Origin: Periplaneta americana
Taxonomy: Eukaryota > Arthropoda > Insecta > Blattodea > Blattidae
Reading direction: 5' to 3'
DNA: 64,000 bases
Assembly (NCBI RefSeq): GCF_040183065.1
Contig: NC_091128.1
Location: forward strand, 179,020,168-179,084,167
Shown piece after piece: positions 11,140 to 22,362 of this stretch. Within the stretch, counting starts at the first letter, position 1, and every line of letters starts with the position of its first letter. Below the pieces are notes generated by a model. It ran no database searches. It had not been told where the DNA came from and was given only the letters and a program-made list of their open reading frames with translations. The position numbers and the translations under genes were made by a program.

Positions 11140-11777
11140 GAAAACGTGAAGCAATAGCATAGAGAGCACAGATGCTTTTCTCACAGACTTCAAATGGCAT
11201 CCTAGTCACACCCGTGGAATGAACTCATGTCACTCGCTACCAAACATGACACTGCATTCATATCTACCGAGTGGAATGTCATGTTCACCAGAACAGCTGT
11301 GCCGTCATGTCCGCCTAGTGTTGCGTGCTGCCTGACGAACCTTAGCAGGCGCCGTTGTGCGACAGAAACGTATGGACTGCGCGTTTGCAGCTCATAATGA
11401 AATAAAGTCACTCAGACAAATTAAAAAAAAACACGAGATTAAAATAACTTTCATATGGAAACTACACTCAGCAGTATCTATTGCAAGCATATCAAATGTT
11501 GAAATAGCGGTTTGTTATACATGAGATGTAACGAAACAAGAAATGCAAATGCTCTAGAAATGTAACGCATAAAATCATATGCATATATTTTGATTCTATT
11601 TCCAACGTTCTCTTAAGTATGATTGACGGGAAGGTATGTTCCCTTGGCTTCTATTGCGGCATGGTAGGGTTGCCACCTCTCAGGGTTTGACCCTGAGTCT
11701 GCAGGTTCTGATACCTCATCTCTAGGTTCCGAGTTCAGCTATAATTTCTCCGGGTAAATGTTTATTGTTTACTGCCG
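11140..11777. other. No gene recognised
   Basis: Short frames on both strands only. A stretch at 11667-11755 (GGGTTGCCACCTCTCAGG...) hints at an old repeat, but no partner is clear here. Confidence 0.35.
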
Positions 11778-11781
11778 TTAA

Positions 11782-12997
11782 GGGGAGAGGACGATATTTT
11801 TTGGTGAAAAATGAGTAAATTAAAAAAAAATCTTTAGAGGACTCTGTGATATGTGTGGAATGCATTGCATATCATTTTGTGGGTATTTGTGCCCTTATCG
11901 GATGTTGAGACGCCATTTTTAAACTTCCTGCATTATGGATTTTTAAATCACACGTCCCTTTTCATTGTTGTTTCCGGTAAATTAAATTAAAAAAAGAAGT
12001 CTTTAAAATACTCTTTAATATGTGTGGAATGCATTGCATATCATTTTATGGGTATTTGTGCCCTTATCAGATGTTGAGACGCCATTTTTAAACTTCCTGC
12101 GCTATGGATTTTTAAATCACACGTCCCTTTTCATTGTTGTTTCCGGTAAATTAAATTTAAAAAAAAGAAGTCTTTAAAATACTCTTTAATATGTGTGGAA
12201 TGCATTGCATATCATTTTATGGGTATTTGTGCCCTTATCAGATGTAGAGACGCCATTTTTAAACTTCCTGCGCTATGGATTTTTAAATCACACGTCCCTT
12301 TTCATTGTTGTTTCCGGTAAATTAAATTAAAAAAAAGAAGTCTTTAAAATACTCTTTAATATGTGTGGAATGCATTGCATATCATTTTATGGGTATTTGT
12401 GCCCTTATCAGATGTTGAGACGCTATTTTTAAACTTCCTGCGCTATGGATTTTTAAATCACACGACCCCTTTATCGTTGTTTCCGATAACTTCATATTTT
12501 TTGCTACATTGCCAGATAAAAATGGATATAACTTCTGAACTATTAAAGATACATTCATGAAATTTAGAACACACATCTTTAGACTATTAGGAAACTTTTC
12601 TCTGTAACAGAATTTTGTTAATAGATTTCATTTTTAAAATATGCCCGTTTGTTTGCGAAAAAGGAAATAAAAAAAGTGTTATTAAATTTTAATTGTTTAT
12701 TTTACAAACGTAGGGACTATTATCGAAATTCTGTTACACACAGATTGTAGAGCATGCTTTTGCAAGTACATTTCAAAAAACTGTTTGAATATATATTTAA
12801 AAACGGTTTAGATATATCGGTTTTAGTAAAATCCTACATTGGGTATATATATTTTTTTAAATCTGGGCCCCCAAATAATTTTTTCAAAATATTTATATTT
12901 GGTTGAGTTACTACAGCTATGAGCTCTCTACATACAAAAAATTAATATTTTTACACCAAATAGGAAAAAAGTTAAAAAAAAATACCATCCTGTCCCC
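11782..12997. mobile_element. TTAA-flanked TIR element containing tandem repeats
   Basis: TTAA occurs at 11778-11781 and at 12998-13001. The ends inside are inverted repeats: left GGGGAGAGGACGATATTTTT, right reversed GGGGACAGGATGGTATTTTT. TTAA duplications are typical of piggyBac and Kolobok superfamilies. No transposase is present, so it would be a nonautonomous element. Its middle is filled by a 170-bp tandem repeat. Confidence 0.7.
11825..12490. repeat. Tandem repeat, about four units of 170 bp
   Basis: TCTTTA followed by ATATGTGTGGAATGCATTGC begins at about 11831, 12000, 12171 and 12341, giving 169-171 bp spacing. Every unit contains CAGATG(T)TGAGACGCCATTTT or a close variant and ends in CATTGTTGTTTCCG(G)TAA. 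The first unit is the most diverged. Confidence 0.92.
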
Positions 12998-13013
12998 TTA
13001 AAAACTTGAAGCA

Positions 13014-13274
13014 AAATGGGTATATACGTTCAATTCTATTCAACGAAATTACGCTACTGAAGCTAAGAACTCTTGTCGTGTAAATGTAGATGAAGACCGT
13101 TTTTATAATGAAACTGCTCTTTTGAATGACGTTTTGAGAAAATCTGATGATAGACTTACGTCTGTCTTTAGATCAAATATGGGTGAACATATTTTGAAAC
13201 TCCAATTTTTCCAACTTCATAAATTGATATCAAAGACAATGTCTGTACCAGTTAGCAATGCTTATGTTCGCTGA
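13014..13274 (+). pseudogene. hAT-like transposase C-terminal remnant
   Basis: One open frame of 86 codons ends in TGA at 13272-13274. Near its end it reads ISKTMSVPVSNAYVR, which resembles the hAT dimerisation region (IPVSNA-x-VER-x-FS). Further diverged sense seems to continue in other frames to about 13440 (KCQQSAKYIAKA). It is 5' truncated and lies directly beside the TTAA element. Family assignment comes from this motif alone. Other zinc-finger proteins with a hAT-derived tail would look the same. Confidence 0.5.
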
Positions 13275-13575
13275 CGTCAATCTATGGAATGACTAGCCCA
13301 ATGGCTTATTGCAAACTTACTGAATTGAATTTTAAGATGAAATGTCAGCAATCTGCAAAATATATAGCTAAAGCTGATCAAGGAGACCCACTAAATGTCG
13401 TCAAAGTAATCACAAATAAGCTCTAACTTTAAAATGAACGCAAAGTAAAGACAATAATTTATATTCACTACTCAATATAGGGATCGGCCTGGATGGGGCA
13501 GTCGGTAGAGTGCTCTCCTTTTGTGTCTGAGGTTGCGGGTTCGATCCCGTTCCAGGTCGATGGCATTTAAGTGTA

Positions 13576-14254
13576 CAGTAATGGCAAAAAAAAAACCGGA
13601 CCGACGGAGTAATCAAAGTCCCCGAAATGAGCCACTGCGCATGCCACGCCATCATTCACAAGACAGCGAGCAACCTATTGAAACTGTTGTAGTTTCGACT
13701 GCTGATGTAGCCCATTTCGAAAGTCATTAGAAAATAAGCTGGTAAAATTCTTGTTCTGGGAATAATAAGTTAATTAAGTAGTAAAATATCGCTGCAATCG
13801 AAAAGTATTGGGAATAAATGTGAATGAGAAACAAAGGGTAGCTCAGTTGGTAGAGCAGCTGGCTACGGACGGGAAGATCCGGGGTTCGATCCCAAGTGGT
13901 GACGGGATTTTTCCCGTTGCCAAATTTCCAGAACGGCCCCGAGGTTCACTCAGCCTCCTATAAAATTGAGTACCGGGTCTTTCCCGAGGGTAAAAGGCGG
14001 TCAGAACGTGTGCCGACCACACCACCTCATTCTAGTGCCGAGGTCATGGAAAGCATGGTGCTCTACCTCCATGCCCCCCAAGTACCTTCATGGCATGTGA
14101 CGGGGATACCTTTACCTTTTTTACAAAAAAAAAAGTTTCCTTCCCAGGCAGGATTCGAACCACGAAAGTCTTAGTTACCAGTCTATCGTGCTCTGGAGTG
14201 AACGAGGCTCTGAAATCAGCTACAGGGGTCGGTCCGGTTTCTTTCCCACTACTG
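13576..14254. mobile_element. Tc1/mariner-type MITE nested in a SINE
   Basis: The 679-bp insert is flanked by TA (13574-13575 and 14255-14256). It begins CAGTAATGGCAAAAAA and ends, on the reverse strand, CAGTAGTGGGAAAGAA, with a following CCGGACCGAC block also inverted. TA duplication and CAGT ends are typical of Tc1/mariner elements. No transposase was found. It carries a further SINE at 13836-14131 and a reversed tRNA-like fragment near 14145-14195. Confidence 0.8.
13836..14131 (+). mobile_element. tRNA-derived SINE, type C
   Basis: Box A-like GGTAGCTCAGTTGGTAGAGC and box B-like GGGGTTCGATCCC lie at the expected spacing. The body includes GGTCTTTCCCGAGGGTAAAA and the end GGGGATACCTTTACCTTTTT plus an A-rich run. 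A diverged second copy lies at 37345-37580. The overlapping frames at 13843-14174 are not genes. Confidence 0.8.
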
Positions 14255-14457
14255 TACTTAAATGCTACAGGTTCATGTCAGTAGATTTGCTGGGATGTAA
14301 AAAAACTCTGCGGTACCAAATTCCGGCACACCGGCGACGCTGATATAACCTTGGCAGTTGCGAGCGTCGTTAAATAAAACATGATTTATTTCTTTTTTCA
14401 ACATAGGGCCATGTAATTGTCAAACTTTCTTATTTCCACTGCACTGTATAATTTGTA

Positions 14458-15362
14458 CAGGGACATCATTTTATTTTTACTCACATTTTTATTATTAACC
14501 TGGCTATACCTTCAGAGAACCGGAAACACAGTTTGCTATCCCCTTCCACGACTGGAGTTCGATGATACTGGCGTAAAACACAAATCTCTCTACTAGGTAT
14601 AGGAGGGAAGAAAAGTAGTTCATCCATTTACGTAAACTAGGAAATATCGCGATTTTGAGTTTGATAATTTTCATTAGGTTTTTGTTTAATCAAAATACAG
14701 TACAATATTAACAATGAGTGTTTTTACTCACGAACTGAGCTGTCCATGTGGACGTATTCATTATGCAGTGTATATTATACTGGCTACAGCACATTAGCGT
14801 ACAATACAGAGAAAGAAATTAAATTGAAAAATAATCATAATATGAATATTTAAACACATTTTTTAAAATGGTGGCCGTTCATTTCGATACAGGCTTCAGT
14901 TCTTTTGTGCATATTATCGCACTATAGACTATTGTACCTAATCCCAATTACCAGTTTCGTCCTGCATGCTAGTAACTCGAATTGAAATAATTCAGTACCG
15001 TCCACACCTGTGGAGTAACGGTCAGCGCGTCTGGCCGCGAAACCAGGTGGCCCGGGTTCGAATCCCGGTCGGGGCAAGTTACCTGGTTGAGGTTTTTTCC
15101 GGTGCAAACGGCAAACGGCAAATGGCAAACGGACAGTACCTGTGCGAAAATATGTTTCAATATCGAAAGCTCTTTCGTCACTAGAAAACGCGAACATATT
15201 TCCGGAACGTACTATACTCACTAACTCAGTACTGCTTACTGTATGCGGTCTTGGATCTGTGTGGAGGACGGGTGAATTTCATTAGCAGAAGGGGTGGGAG
15301 TGAAGTACATTCAAAAACTCAGGTACAATAAAAATTGAAGTAAAAATAAAATGATGTCCGTG
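14458..15362 (+). mobile_element. Mariner-like nonautonomous element, copy 1
   Basis: TA on both sides (14456-14457, 15363-15364). The left end is CAGGGACATCATTTTATTTT and the reversed right end is CACGGACATCATTTTATTTT. Copy 2 (16556-17660) is the same element in opposite orientation, and copy 3 (25023-26021) carries the HTH remnant that suggests the family. A type A SINE replaces part of the middle at about 15000-15107. Confidence 0.8.
15000..15107 (+). mobile_element. tRNA-derived SINE, type A (truncated)
   Basis: Head TGTGGAGTAACGGTCAGCGC and box B GGGTTCGAATCCCGG, followed by GGCAAGTTACCTGGTTGAGG and TTTTTTCCGG, where it breaks off. A longer copy lies at 43700-43950. It sits inside mariner-like copy 1 and interrupts sequence that is continuous in copy 2. 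The open frames crossing it on both strands are incidental. Confidence 0.8.
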
Positions 15363-15364
15363 TA

Positions 15365-15685
15365 CAAAATACATTTTAGTTACCTCAAATTTTCAGTAGT
15401 AAATATAAATACAGGCCTATTAATATTTGAAAATAAAAGTTATATTGTTTTCGCCAGGGAAAAGCTTAACCGAACCCTACGGCCTAGCCGATGCTTACTA
15501 CATAATTACCTACTTTTCTAATAAAGTAAACAATTGTTGATTTAATTCTTTATCTTTAAAACAAGTGCCTACTTATAACAAGAAATGACTGCCAACCAAT
15601 CCATCACAGTGGATATGAGCTACACCGGGAGGTATCTGTAAACTATTTGCAACGTGCCCAGTTTACTCGGAACTAGCTGAACGTG
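15365..15685. other. No feature recognised
   Basis: AT-rich spacer between the mariner-like element and a LINE end. Confidence 0.4.
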
Positions 15686-15875
15686 CACATCACGGCCCTA
15701 CCCGATGTGACGCCGCGCCGGGTTCCACGTACGGCACGGGAACGGCTCTTCCTGTTGGCAAACTGCGGGAAGACACCAATCCACCTCAAATGTTGGAGAG
15801 AGACCGGAACAGGCCATTGGCCTAATAACTGAAGAAGAAGAAGAAGAAGAAGAAGAAGAAGAAGAAGAAGAAGAA
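15686..15875 (+). mobile_element. LINE 3' end with (GAA)n tail
   Basis: The sequence AGAGACCGGAACAGGCCATT followed by GGCCTAATAACTGAAG and about 12 GAA units resembles the end at 47320-47420 (CAGGCCACTTGGCCTAATAC), which has a GAT tail instead. This is a short remnant of a LINE coding end and tail. The serine-rich reverse frame comes from the microsatellite. Confidence 0.5.
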
Positions 15876-16555
15876 CTTAAACTCAAATGAGGAAGTGAAC
15901 TATCGTTTTAAGTATTAAAAACAAGAGACATATTTATAAGCCCAAAATGTCTGACGTCACTTATAAATTGTAAGGTTCAACGTAAGTTCTAGGTTTTTGT
16001 CAACTTTAACTATTAATTTTTCTACACAATCTTACAAATTTTGGCAACTGACGGAAGCTACGAAGATAGAAATTTTCTGCTGTAATATCACCTCCACCAT
16101 GGATTAAGTTTCTTCAGTTCCATGACATACGCACTCCGGTGGTTGTTAATTTTCTCACGATTCTCACTACGTTGGTTCGCATTCTTTCAGTTTGGAAATT
16201 ATTTTGTCATAGGCCGCCCTTGTCTTATCCGGTCTACTATATTCTGTGATCTCAGCTCTGCAAGCAGCTGCTGGCAGAGTTCTGTACAGTTCTGTGAATT
16301 CGCTCGTAAGTTCAAATGTATAAATGCATGAATCATTACAAGGATCACCCATTGTTTTGTATCAAGTAAGTCTGCGGCGTGGTTTGTGTCGCTGTTACAT
16401 TGACGGGTTTGTCTGCGTTAATGCAAGTATCGCGTCGTCAGACTTCGCACAGGCCGAACATTCATCACACACAATGTATCTGTGGAGACGCACTGTATAT
16501 GAAGGCCCCTTAACCATGTAGTACGCTTACCGGCACGTCTTCATCTCTTACTCCT
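15876..16555. other. No gene recognised
   Basis: Short overlapping frames on both strands (16122-16521) show no family features. The sequence has no repeat partner in the window that I can see. Confidence 0.4.
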
Positions 16556-17660
16556 CAGTCCTTATCATTTTATTTTACTCAATTTTTATTGTATCTGAGT
16601 TTTTAAATGTACTTCACTCCCACCCCTTCCACTAATGAAGTTCCAACTGTCCTCCACACAGAACCAAGGCCACATATAGTAAACAGTACTGAGTTAGTGA
16701 GTATAGTACGTTCCAGAAATATGTTCGCGTTTTCCAGTGACGAATGAGCTATCAATATTGAATCATATTTTCGCACAGGTACTGTCGTCCGTTTGCCTAC
16801 TTCGCATCCCGATTTCCCCCATCTGCTTCTGTTCGCCCCTCTGTAAAGGCTATTGACTGGGCTGTCTCAGCTCTTTTCTGAAAACATTAATTTCTGTTAG
16901 GAATTGGACGTCTACGTAATATTATACAACTGTTTAAAATAACTTAAATAAAAGGGCCTCGTTAAGTAATTAACTGTCACGTGATTTCCTCCCTTTCTAC
17001 GACCCTACGACATAACCGCTTGGACGGACAGTAGATAGCATATCTGGGTAATTTTATCTGTGCGGGTCGGGCAGAAGTGAAGATTGAATTTACAGTAAGT
17101 AAGGTACTATTTTATAGAGTAGGTACATAATTAGTTCAACATGAGTTACTAGTACGAAAGACGAAACTGGTAATCGGAATTAAATGCAATAGTCTATAGT
17201 GCGATAATATGCACAAAAGAACTGAAGCCTGTATCAAAATGAACGGCCTTCATTTTCAAAAATGTGTTTAAATATACATATTATGATTATTTTTCAATTT
17301 AACTTCATTCTCTATATTGTACGCTAATGTGCTGTAGACAGTATAATATACACTGCACAATGAATACGTTCGCATGGATAGCTCAGTTCGTGAGTAAAAA
17401 CACCCATTGTTAATACTGTACTGTATTTTGAGTAAACAAAAACCTAATAAAAATTATCAAATTCAAAATCGCGATATTTCCTAGTTTACGTAAATGGATG
17501 AACTACTTTTCTTTCCTCCTATACCTAGTACAGTGATTTGTTTGGTTTTTACGCCAGTATCATCGAACTCCAGTCGTGGAAGGGGTAGCAAACGGTGTTG
17601 ATCCAAAGGTAGAGCCAGGTTAATATTAAAAATGTTAGTAAAAATAAAATGATGTCCCTG
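16556..17660 (-). mobile_element. Mariner-like nonautonomous element, copy 2 (inverted)
   Basis: The reverse complement of copy 1 over nearly its full length: GATGTCCCTG at 17651-17660 followed by TA, and the degenerate other end CAGTCCTTATCATTTTATTT at 16556. It keeps the middle that copy 1 lost to the SINE. It carries no long open frame. Confidence 0.75.
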
Positions 17661-17664
17661 TACA

Positions 17665-18545
17665 AACAGTGGTTATCTCGCCTCAAATTCGCGTGGGCAC
17701 TTTCAATCAGGCACGATTACTGGAGACATGGTGGAATAAAGGCAAACGGGTTACTCCGAGAAAATAGTAGCTCCATCGTCTCCTCCGAGAGATAGGAGCG
17801 AAGCAAGCGCGCTAGCCAGACCGCTCCCAGTGTCGGCTTCTTTGAAATCTTACTCCAACCGATCCGATGAATCGGCGTGACGTCACAGTGGCCTTAACAT
17901 AATTCTGTTGACCTGTCTGCGACCTTGTGCAGTTCTCACGTCCGACGTTGCATCACGTCATATCATGAGTGCAATATTATTTGAAGCAGAGATTCAATGA
18001 ACCCAGAAAATTCTATTGTAACGGATGAATTCGGAACTGCTGGGCTTGCAACTGACGTTTCGGGAAAAAAATAGATTCCTTTCTTAGATTCGTGTGGGAA
18101 TTAAAAACGTGGCCTACTTTGCTGGGTCCATTAGCTTGGGCTGACTAAGCGGGACTAACATGACTAACGCCGGTTTTAACTCCCTGCGCATCTCAAATGT
18201 CTGGATTTGATGTTCCTTAATTATGCACCAAAGGGGAGATCTATAACTGAAACTTGATTAATATATTTCAGTATTATTTGTATTTATCCTAGTAATAATA
18301 AACAGTTTGACTCGTAGACATTTTGTTTTTCAGCATTAACTTCCCATGATTGTACGAGAAGATTCGAAGAGAATGGCAATTACGTAGACTTTCGGCTTCC
18401 CCTTCTACCAATAATGCATAACACAATATCAATAGCTACGGCGGTTGCTGTCGTCTGCGATACAACGAACTTCGTTGATTTTCGAGTTCGTTTTTTTTTT
18501 TTCCTGGTTATTATATGCTTATATAAGTTGTGTTAACTCTCGCTA
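17665..18545. other. No gene recognised
   Basis: Moderate G+C near 17700-17900, then AT-rich. No motif, repeat or paired ends identified. Confidence 0.4.
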
Positions 18546-18610
18546 AGTGGTTTTATATTTTATTTTATCAGTCTTAGTTATTATTTTATTATTGTTAATA
18601 TTTATTATTA

Positions 18611-18611
<1 letters not shown>

Positions 18612-18656
<45 letters not shown>

Positions 18657-18699
18657 TATTAATCAATTTGTATTACTATCTTTGTATTACCTCTGTCAC

Positions 18700-18739
<40 letters not shown>

Positions 18740-18740
18740 G
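18612..18740. repeat. Two (ATT)n microsatellites
   Basis: ATT runs at about 18612-18656 and 18700-18739, with 43 bp between them. The leucine/tyrosine-rich frame through them is an artefact. Confidence 0.9.
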
Positions 18741-18794
18741 TTACTGTTAATTTCTATCATCAACATTATTATTGATCTCTGTAAAATTTATGTA

Positions 18795-18872
18795 GACTAT
18801 TGGACTGTACCCGAGCACGAGCATATGCTCATTTCGGGTATATATTCAAATGTACCATTTCAAATGTAAATC
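18795..18872 (+). mobile_element. LINE 3' UTR fragment with hairpin
   Basis: A short hairpin, CCCGAGCACGAGCATATGCT then CATTTCGGG, resembles the one in the 3' UTR of the LINE at 20990-21845 (CCTGAGCACGAGTCTTACTC then ATTCAGG). Both are followed by TTCATTTCAAA-type sequence (18848 on, 21783 on). Probably the same or a sister LINE family. Confidence 0.45.
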
Positions 18873-19801
18873 TACACTAATAATAAATCTGCAGCCAAAA
18901 TTTTTCTGGTAATTTTCGATTTTCCAAAAATAATTGGTGTTAACATGTATAATTAACCATCCTGAAACCGAAAATCGCTTTTTTGAAATTTTTGTTTGTA
19001 TGTATGTCTGTCTCTCTGTCTGTCTGTATGTTTGTTTGTTACCTTTTCACGCGATAATGGCTGAACCGATTTCGATGAAAATTGGAATATAAATTAAGTT
19101 CGTTGTAACTTAGATTTTAGGCTATATGGCATTCAAAATACATTATTTAAAAGGGGGGTTATAAGGAGGTCTGAATTAAATAAATCGAAATATCTCGCTT
19201 ATTATTGATTTTTGTGAAAAATGTTACATAACAAAAGTTTCTTTGAAAATGATTTCTGATAAGTTTTATTCTTTGAAAAATTTTGATAGGACTGATATTT
19301 AATGAGATAAATGAGTTTTAAAATTAAAATGACTGCCATCTAAGGCGGTGTATTGAAATAAAAAAACAAATGACTTCGTCTATATGGGGCCTTGGACACA
19401 ACAATCGAAAGCTATGAAACATAGCCTACAGACAATGTTTCTGTGTTTGTATGAAGTAATATCTTAAGCTAAATTAACCGATTTGTATAATTAATTATTA
19501 TTTCATCATTGGAAAGTGTAATTTCTCTGGATGGACATAATGCTATAATGTTATTACAGTAACTTGTGAGTGAATTGAGGACAGGTAAGATTAAAATAGC
19601 TTCTTATGCACAGAAAACTTGATAGGTTATTCTGTATATTCATTTCCTGTATTTCTTAAAATAATGTTTATGAACATATTCATTTTTGTCTCAGAGAATT
19701 ACCGAACAACGAGAGTGTATTGATTTAGTATTCAGTAATAGTACGTTAGCTTAGCAATTCATTATTGTATAACTGAAATTTTAACTATGCTCAATTGAAT
19801 C

Positions 19802-19990
19802 GTGTTAAAATACATAAAATACATATGCAATAAATGCAATGCAAAAAAATTGGGTAATGAGCCAAGCAGATTATGTTGCGCTGTTGTAAAAGTTGTTCCT
19901 CCTGAGATTCAAGAGCTCCCACAACAAATTAAAAACTTTCTAATTCGAGTACATTCGTTATCAACACACTTTTTACATAATATAATATAA
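19802..19990 (+). pseudogene. Helitron-like N-terminal domain remnant
   Basis: The frame reads CNKCNAKKLGNEPSRLCCAV, then PPEIQELPQQIKNFL and STHFLHNI. This matches the zinc-binding part of Helitron replicase proteins, where C-x2-C-x-A-x(n)-E-x(n)-CC is followed by PP and F-x-x-NI. It covers only some 55 residues and ends in a TATAA-type microsatellite (19978-20025). Nothing downstream continues the protein. Confidence 0.6.
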
Positions 19991-20026
19991 TATAATATAA
20001 TATAATATAATATAATATAATATAAA
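19978..20026. repeat. (TATAA)n microsatellite
   Basis: About nine TATAA units between the Helitron coding remnant and the second Helitron 5' end. Confidence 0.88.
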
Positions 20027-20321
20027 CATAATAATAAATCTGTACCCAAAATTTTTCTGTTAATTTTCGCTTTTCCAAAAATAATTGGTAATAACAATTA
20101 AGAAACATGTTGAAGGAATTGTCATTGCACCAAATGAGTGTCTCTGGATCAAAATGATCGCATTTTAATATTTTAAATACAATTTAAATTAAGTAACATA
20201 TTAAACGATTTATCCTTCTATCAAACACGAATGTTCCCTGGATCAAATGTCCTATTTTAATTATGTAATTACTTTATATTTATTTCTAACGGTTGCAGCG
20301 GAGCGCACGGGTACGGCTAGT

Positions 20322-20989
20322 TAATAATATTAACTGTGTAGTAAATATTACATTTTAGGTAGAAATGATCTACAAAGAACTGTGCTGACAATGAGCTACT
20401 GAACTGAAGACTCATATTCTATCAGTGAAAGAGACTGGTTGCTGATTGGTCAGTTTTACTTCGCAAAACGGGGGTGCATTGACGCGAAAACTAATTTGTA
20501 AGCTCTTGCCTAACCTGAACAACCAATCACCCTCTTATACTAGGTGGACTTTTCCAAAGGAACTTCGGTTCCAGGAAATTAGGTAAAATCTTCTTCCCTC
20601 CCGTTACATTTTAAATAACACTTTTGTAGTTTTTTTTTGGGGGGGGGGAGGATTTTTGGTACCGGTATTTTTATTATGAATATACGCAAAATATTAAAAA
20701 GGCCCTTCTTAGGCACAAACACAGTTTTTAGGCATTTATAGGACTTTGTTTTAAGTTCTACAGAATTTTAATAGGTGGATCCTGTGTACATGAAATGTAT
20801 AGATATCTGAATAACATAGTGTAGGACATAGCAAACAAAATAGATTCTGAACTAGAAATCCGTTCCCTGCACATAAGTCTAACATTTAAAAGTGTTCACA
20901 GGAGAAGCTGTTTCCAACATTTATTCCGTGTTCTGGAAACCTTGCCCTGCCGTAAATGTTTGGTTGTGGGATCAATGTTCCTCTGTAAA
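20322..20989. other. No gene recognised
   Basis: Includes a poly-T/poly-G run near 20631-20650. No repeat partner or coding sense is evident. Confidence 0.4.
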
Positions 20990-21845
20990 TTAAAATGCAT
21001 AATTCTGGTTGTTCCGCTATGAATTGCAATTGTTCAGTTATTAATGAAGTTAAATACTTAGGTATAATTATTGATAAACATTTAAAATGGAATAATCACA
21101 TTCATTATATTTGTAATAAATTACGTAAAACATTGTGTTACTTTGTTGTTCTAAGAAATATTTTGTCAATTAACTGTTTACGTGTAATTTATTTAGTATT
21201 ATTTCAATCTATATTTATGTATGGTATTATAGGTTGGGGTGGAACTTATAAATCCAACCTTCATCCGTTAATTTTACTACAGAAAAAAGTATTAAAAATT
21301 TGTTTAAAAAAGCAGATAGATTACCCAACTGAATTGTTGTTTAAACATTTCAAAGTTTTCAACATTAAACAAATGTATTATTTTATTTTATTAAAATATT
21401 TTCATACAAATTTTAATAGCTTTGAAAGGCATATACATAAATATAGAACTAAAAATAATATGAATTCTCTGCGTTTGTCTGAACCAAAATGTAAAACCAA
21501 TGCAGCTTTTTATCATAGCATGAGTCAAGGTCCCAGATTATTAAACAAATTTTTTTTCCAATATTATTTTAACCGCGAATCCTCTCCAAATTAATAAAAA
21601 AAAAAATAAAAAAAATGTATTGGATATATAGTTTGGGTGTAAACATATTAAACACTATTTAATCTGTATTCACTCTCAATTTTAATTTTATTTTCGTCTG
21701 TATTGGAATCCCCTCCTGAGCACGAGTCTTACTCATTCAGGAGTGGGCTAGTTAATCTTTCATTGTATTTATTAACTTGTATTCATTTCAAACTTACTAG
21801 CAATAAAAATAAATAAATAAATAAAAATAAATAAATAAATAAAAT
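20990..21845 (+). mobile_element. 5'-truncated LINE with (AAAT)n tail
   Basis: The 3' end of a LINE: the RT C-terminal coding part (20995-21594), a 3' UTR with a hairpin near 21717-21745, and a tail of AAAT units at about 21807-21843. Truncation is abrupt on the left. Confidence 0.8.
20995..21594 (+). pseudogene. LINE ORF2 C-terminal fragment
   Basis: A 199-residue frame starting inside the reverse transcriptase. It contains VKYLGIIIDKHLKWNNHI, the conserved F/Y-LG-x-x-(I/L)D block after the RT catalytic motifs, then QSIFMYGIIGWGG and LLQKKVLKICL, typical of the RT thumb in Jockey/CR1-group LINEs. The frame is intact to its stop, so this insertion is fairly young or well kept, but the catalytic YADD box and all upstream parts are absent. 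The first Met is not a genuine start. Confidence 0.8.
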
Positions 21846-22362
21846 CTACACTGGTCCGATTTCCATAGCAGTTACAGCTACAACATAATAAACTATGAAG
21901 ACATGTGTAAAATGTTAAATATATTTTTAAAAAAATTGAGAATGTTTAAAACAAAAAGTGTTCAATTAACTTAAAATAAAAATTGAAGATACAACAAAGA
22001 ATTATAATAATTTTTCTGCGATTGTTAATTTTATTTCTGTTCTGCAGGTAATCTCAGATTAATGTCTACTTCTCCGTGGCTGCAAGCATTTTCCAATTAG
22101 CATCAATCATTCTTTTTATTCCTCGTGTCTTCAAAGCATGTCCATATACGGAAAAAGAACTTTAGATCAACTACGTGATCCGAACGGATATAATGTTGCA
22201 ACACTGTGCCTCAAGATTGACACATCTTGTATATATGAGAAGTGACGTCACACAATCACGTCGAGCAGAGAGGCACGCATCCCTGATTGAAGTTTAATCT
22301 GGGACGGGGATTCCCCGAAGATGTGAACACGTTCATTCATGAATGGCGATTAAATGTAATAC
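21846..22362. other. No gene recognised
   Basis: AT-rich, with a moderately GC-rich stretch near 22200-22330. Nothing recognised. Confidence 0.4.

Larger units (their letters stand above)
13484..14395 (+). mobile_element. SINE type B, split by a MITE
   Basis: The head (box A TGGGGCAGTCGGTAGAGTGC, box B GGTTGCGGGTTCGATCCC) occupies 13484-13573. The body and tail (CTTAAATGCTACAGGTTCAT to GCAGTTGCGAGCGTCGTTAA) occupy 14257-14395. The joined order is that of the intact copy at 10862-11132. The break falls exactly at a TA dinucleotide duplicated on both sides of the inserted element. Confidence 0.85.
18873..20321 (+). mobile_element. Nonautonomous Helitron(s), tandem 5' ends
   Basis: The left end TCTACACTAATAATAAATCT and the right end CGCACGGGTACGGCTAG, preceded by a GC-rich stem (GCAGCGGAGCGC), fit the Helitron pattern of 5' TC and 3' CTAG with a subterminal hairpin. 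No target duplication is expected. Near the left end is TTTTCACGCGATAATGGCTG, a segment widely seen in arthropod Helitrons. A second 5' end (TAATAATAAATCTGTACCC) starts at about 20028, so two elements share one 3' end. A Rep-like coding remnant at 19802-19990 supports the call. Confidence 0.7.

Noticed and set aside
13843..14284. Overlapping frames on both strands around 13.8-14.3 kb
   Set aside because: They cross SINE and MITE borders and contain tRNA-like promoter boxes; no protein family matches.
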